In this document: positions 61,963 through 64,000 of the stretch, piece after piece
How the letters are laid out: every line of letters begins with the position of its first letter
Position numbering within the stretch: the stretch's first letter is position 1
Assembly (NCBI RefSeq): GCF_902498195.1
Contig: NZ_CABVIY010000008.1
Coordinates: forward strand, 248,001 to 312,000
Direction of reading: 5' to 3'
Source of the DNA: Pseudomonas fluorescens
GTDB lineage: Bacteria > Pseudomonadota > Gammaproteobacteria > Pseudomonadales > Pseudomonadaceae
Length of the DNA: 64,000 bases
Program-made: the position numbers and the translations under genes
The notes under the pieces: generated by a model
Told to the model about the DNA's origin: nothing
Databases searched by the model: none
What the model saw: only the letters and a program-made list of their open reading frames with translations

Positions 61963-63477
61963 TTATTGGTTTTGGCAGGGTTGTGGATAACGTGCTTTGC
62001 GCTCCAGATCATCGAGGTCGATGTGGTTGCGCATGTACTGCTGACTGGCGTCCACCAGCGGCTGGTGATCCCAGCTCTTCAGCTTGCCGACGGTCAGGGC
62101 GTCGGCGACGAAACGCCGGCGGCGCTGGCTCGCGAGCACCTGTTGATGGATTGCCGGAATGTCCCATTTGGCGCGTGCTTCGGCGAGAAAATCATCGAAT
62201 AGCTGGCGATGTTGCGGCGATTGGCTGAGTTCTTCCAATTCGCGTGGATCATTGCGTACGTCGAAGAGTAGGCAAGGATCGTCTTCGCTGTAGATGAATT
62301 TATAAGGGCCACGGCGGATCATCATCAACGGACTGATGGTGCCTTCTGCCATGTACTCCCCGAACACTTCGTCGTGACCGCCCTGCCCTTGCAGGTGAGG
62401 AACCAATGAGCGGCCGTCCAGCGGCAAGCCGGGATGCAGCGAGCCACCCGCCAATTCGACGAAGGTCGGCAACAGGTCGGCGGTGGACACCGAGGCGCTA
62501 ACTCGCCCCGCACCGAACTGCCCCGGTGCACTGATCAACAGGGGCACCCGCGCGGCCATTTCATACCAGTGCATTTTGTACCAGAGCCCGCGCTCGCCCA
62601 GCATGTCGCCGTGGTCGCCGGAGAACACGATGACGGTATCGTCGATAAGCCCGGTATCTTCGAGTGTTTGCAGGAGTTTGCCGACGTTGCTGTCGATATA
62701 GCTGCAAGCGCCGAAGTAGGCACGGCGTGCGTCGCGAATTTTATCCACAGGCAGGGGCTTGTCCCACAGGTCGTAAACCTTGAGCAAACGCTGGGAATGC
62801 GGGTCGAGATCATGTTGATCGGGCGTTGCGGGCAATGGGATGTCGGCATCGTCGTACAGGTCCCAAAATGCTTTGGGAATGGTGTACGGATCGTGTGGGT
62901 GAGTCATCGAAACCGTGAGGCAGAACGGCTGGTCGCCGTCCTCGCGAATGTGATCGAACAGGTATTGTTGGGCCTTGAACACCACCTCTTCGTCAAAATC
63001 CAGCTGGTTGGTACGCACGCAAGGCCCTGCTTGCAGCACCGATGACATGTTGTGATACCAGGTAGGACGCACATCCGGCTCGTCCCAATTGACCGCCCAA
63101 CCGTAGTCCGCCGGATAGATGTCGCTGGTCAAGCGTTCTTCATAACCGTGCAACTGGTCCGGGCCGCAGAAGTGCATCTTGCCCGACAGTGCGGTGCGGT
63201 AGCCGAGGCGACGCAGGTAGTGAGCGTAAGTCGGCACATCGGCAGGGAAATCCGCGGCGTTGTCATAGGCGCCGATCTTGCTCGGCAATTGGCCGCTGAC
63301 CAGGGTAAAGCGCGACGGCGCGCACAAGGGGCTGTTGCAATACGCGGCGTCGAACACCACGCCTTGGGCGGCGAGGCGACTCAAATTCGGCAGTTTGATG
63401 GGCGATGGGCCGTAGAACGGCAACATTGGCGCGGCCATTTGATCGGCCATGATGAAAAGAATGTTCTTGCGCTTCAT
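61963..63477 (-). CDS. betC: choline sulfatase
   Basis: A 504-residue sulfatase releasing choline and sulfate from choline-O-sulfate. The Cys-type formylglycine motif is CAPSR (Cys52, to be oxidised by a maturase elsewhere). The metal site starts at Asp12 (FIMADQM), and FSGDHGDMLGERGLWYKMHWYE is a second metal segment. The ATG at 63477 is used. It is divergent from the LysR gene. Confidence 0.96.
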   Translation of the reverse strand: MKRKNILFIMADQMAAPMLPFYGPSPIKLPNLSRLAAQGVVFDAAYCNSPLCAPSRFTLVSGQLPSKIGAYDNAADFPADVPTYAHYLRRLGYRTALSGKMHFCGPDQLHGYEERLTSDIYPADYGWAVNWDEPDVRPTWYHNMSSVLQAGPCVRTNQLDFDEEVVFKAQQYLFDHIREDGDQPFCLTVSMTHPHDPYTIPKAFWDLYDDADIPLPATPDQHDLDPHSQRLLKVYDLWDKPLPVDKIRDARRAYFGACSYIDSNVGKLLQTLEDTGLIDDTVIVFSGDHGDMLGERGLWYKMHWYEMAARVPLLISAPGQFGAGRVSASVSTADLLPTFVELAGGSLHPGLPLDGRSLVPHLQGQGGHDEVFGEYMAEGTISPLMMIRRGPYKFIYSEDDPCLLFDVRNDPRELEELSQSPQHRQLFDDFLAEARAKWDIPAIHQQVLASQRRRRFVADALTVGKLKSWDHQPLVDASQQYMRNHIDLDDLERKARYPQPCQNQ

Positions 63478-63591
63478 GTGATCGCGGCATTCCATAGTGG
63501 ATGTTTATGCGAGAGTGCTGAGATCGAGAATGTAATCCTTACACTTCGCGGTAAAGCCCATGAACGGCAATGACTAGGATAAGCACAGCTT

Positions 63592-64000
63592 ATGTATGAC
63601 GCCCTCGGTGACCTGTCTCTGGATTTGCTGCGCGCTTTCGAAGCGGCGGCTCGACACCGCAGTTTCACGGCGGCGGCGGTTGAGATGGGCACGACACAGC
63701 CAGCGATCAGCCAACAGATCAAGCGTCTGGAGGAACAGCTGGCGACCCGGTTGTTCGATCGCATCTACCGCGGCATTGAGTTGACCGAGCCTGGGATCAT
63801 CCTTTTCGAGCAGGTTCAGCTCGGTTTGCAGCATATCGACGCCGGATTGAGCGCAATTAGCGCGCAGGATCAACACGAAGTGCTGCAGGTCGCCACCGAT
63901 TTCGCCTTTGCCGCCTACTGGCTGATGCCACGACTGCACCGGTTTCACGCGGCCAATCCGCAAGTGGATGTGAGCCTGGTGACCAGTGAGCGCAGCCATA
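63592..64000 (+). CDS. LysR regulator of choline-sulfate utilisation (partial)
   Basis: 136 residues before the window ends. The LysR HTH (LLRAFEAAARHRSFTAAAVEMGTTQPAISQQIKRLEEQLATRLFDR) and the start of the effector domain are visible, and the frame is open to the window edge. It is divergent from betC across 114 bases. In related genomes this gene controls betC and the transporter, so the same role is inferred. Confidence 0.9.
   Translation, partial: MYDALGDLSLDLLRAFEAAARHRSFTAAAVEMGTTQPAISQQIKRLEEQLATRLFDRIYRGIELTEPGIILFEQVQLGLQHIDAGLSAISAQDQHEVLQVATDFAFAAYWLMPRLHRFHAANPQVDVSLVTSERSH

Overview
The window is the replication-origin region of a fluorescens-group Pseudomonas chromosome. The evidence is the gene order rpmH-dnaA-dnaN-recF-gyrB, flanked on one side by rnpA-yidD-yidC-mnmE-mnmG-rsmG-parA-parB-atpIBEFHAGDC-glmU-glmS and on the other by plsC-gmhB-glyS-glyQ-tag-...-trkA-rsmB-fmt-def-LysM-dprA-tsaC-qor-hemF-aroE. 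This is the order known around the origin of P. aeruginosa and P. fluorescens. Composition is GC-rich with Pseudomonas-type REP doublets, and there are consensus parS sites and many TTATCCACA DnaA boxes.

Layout. (1) 1-12.4 kb is accessory. It holds a membrane SPFH (HflK/HflC-like) pair with a His-rich HflC-type N-terminus and a Zur-like palindrome upstream, a dihydrolipoyl dehydrogenase, an Lrp regulator divergent from a LysE exporter, a TPR-like secreted protein coupled to a DUF3142 lipoprotein, a PPOX-ferredoxin reductase fusion carrying a remote parS site, a glutathione transferase and a LysR regulator. (2) 12.5-23.9 kb is glmS with a vacant attTn7 site, a DeoR-type regulator, glmU and the nine-gene ATP synthase operon. 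(3) 24-33.3 kb is parBA, rsmG, mnmG, a 548-bp DnaA-box-containing gap, mnmE, yidC, yidD, rnpA and rpmH, then the 566-bp oriC. (4) 33.3-39.5 kb is dnaA-dnaN-recF-gyrB reading rightward, with two parS sites in recF. (5) 39.6-42 kb is a divergent two-component pair that appears to be inserted relative to P. aeruginosa. (6) 42.2-59.2 kb is a housekeeping block for LPS and phospholipid acylation, glycyl-tRNA synthetase, K+ uptake, translation-initiation maturation and tetrapyrrole/shikimate enzymes. (7) 59.3-64 kb is a SulP transporter and a choline-sulfate module (ABC binding protein, BetC sulfatase, divergent LysR cut by the window end).

How it works together. From rpmH leftward to glmS all genes read away from oriC, and dnaA to gyrB read rightward away from it, so the highly expressed core is co-directional with replication. 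ParA/ParB act with at least three parS sites spread over 27 kb. Perfect DnaA boxes are strongly over-represented (30 seen by eye, all right of position 12,490). They are concentrated in oriC but also lie in the mnmG/mnmE gap, around glmR/glmU, in a hairpin upstream of a PilZ gene and in the choline-sulfate genes. Six REP doublets all sit 3' of genes. No tRNA, rRNA, CRISPR array, insertion sequence or prophage was recognised.
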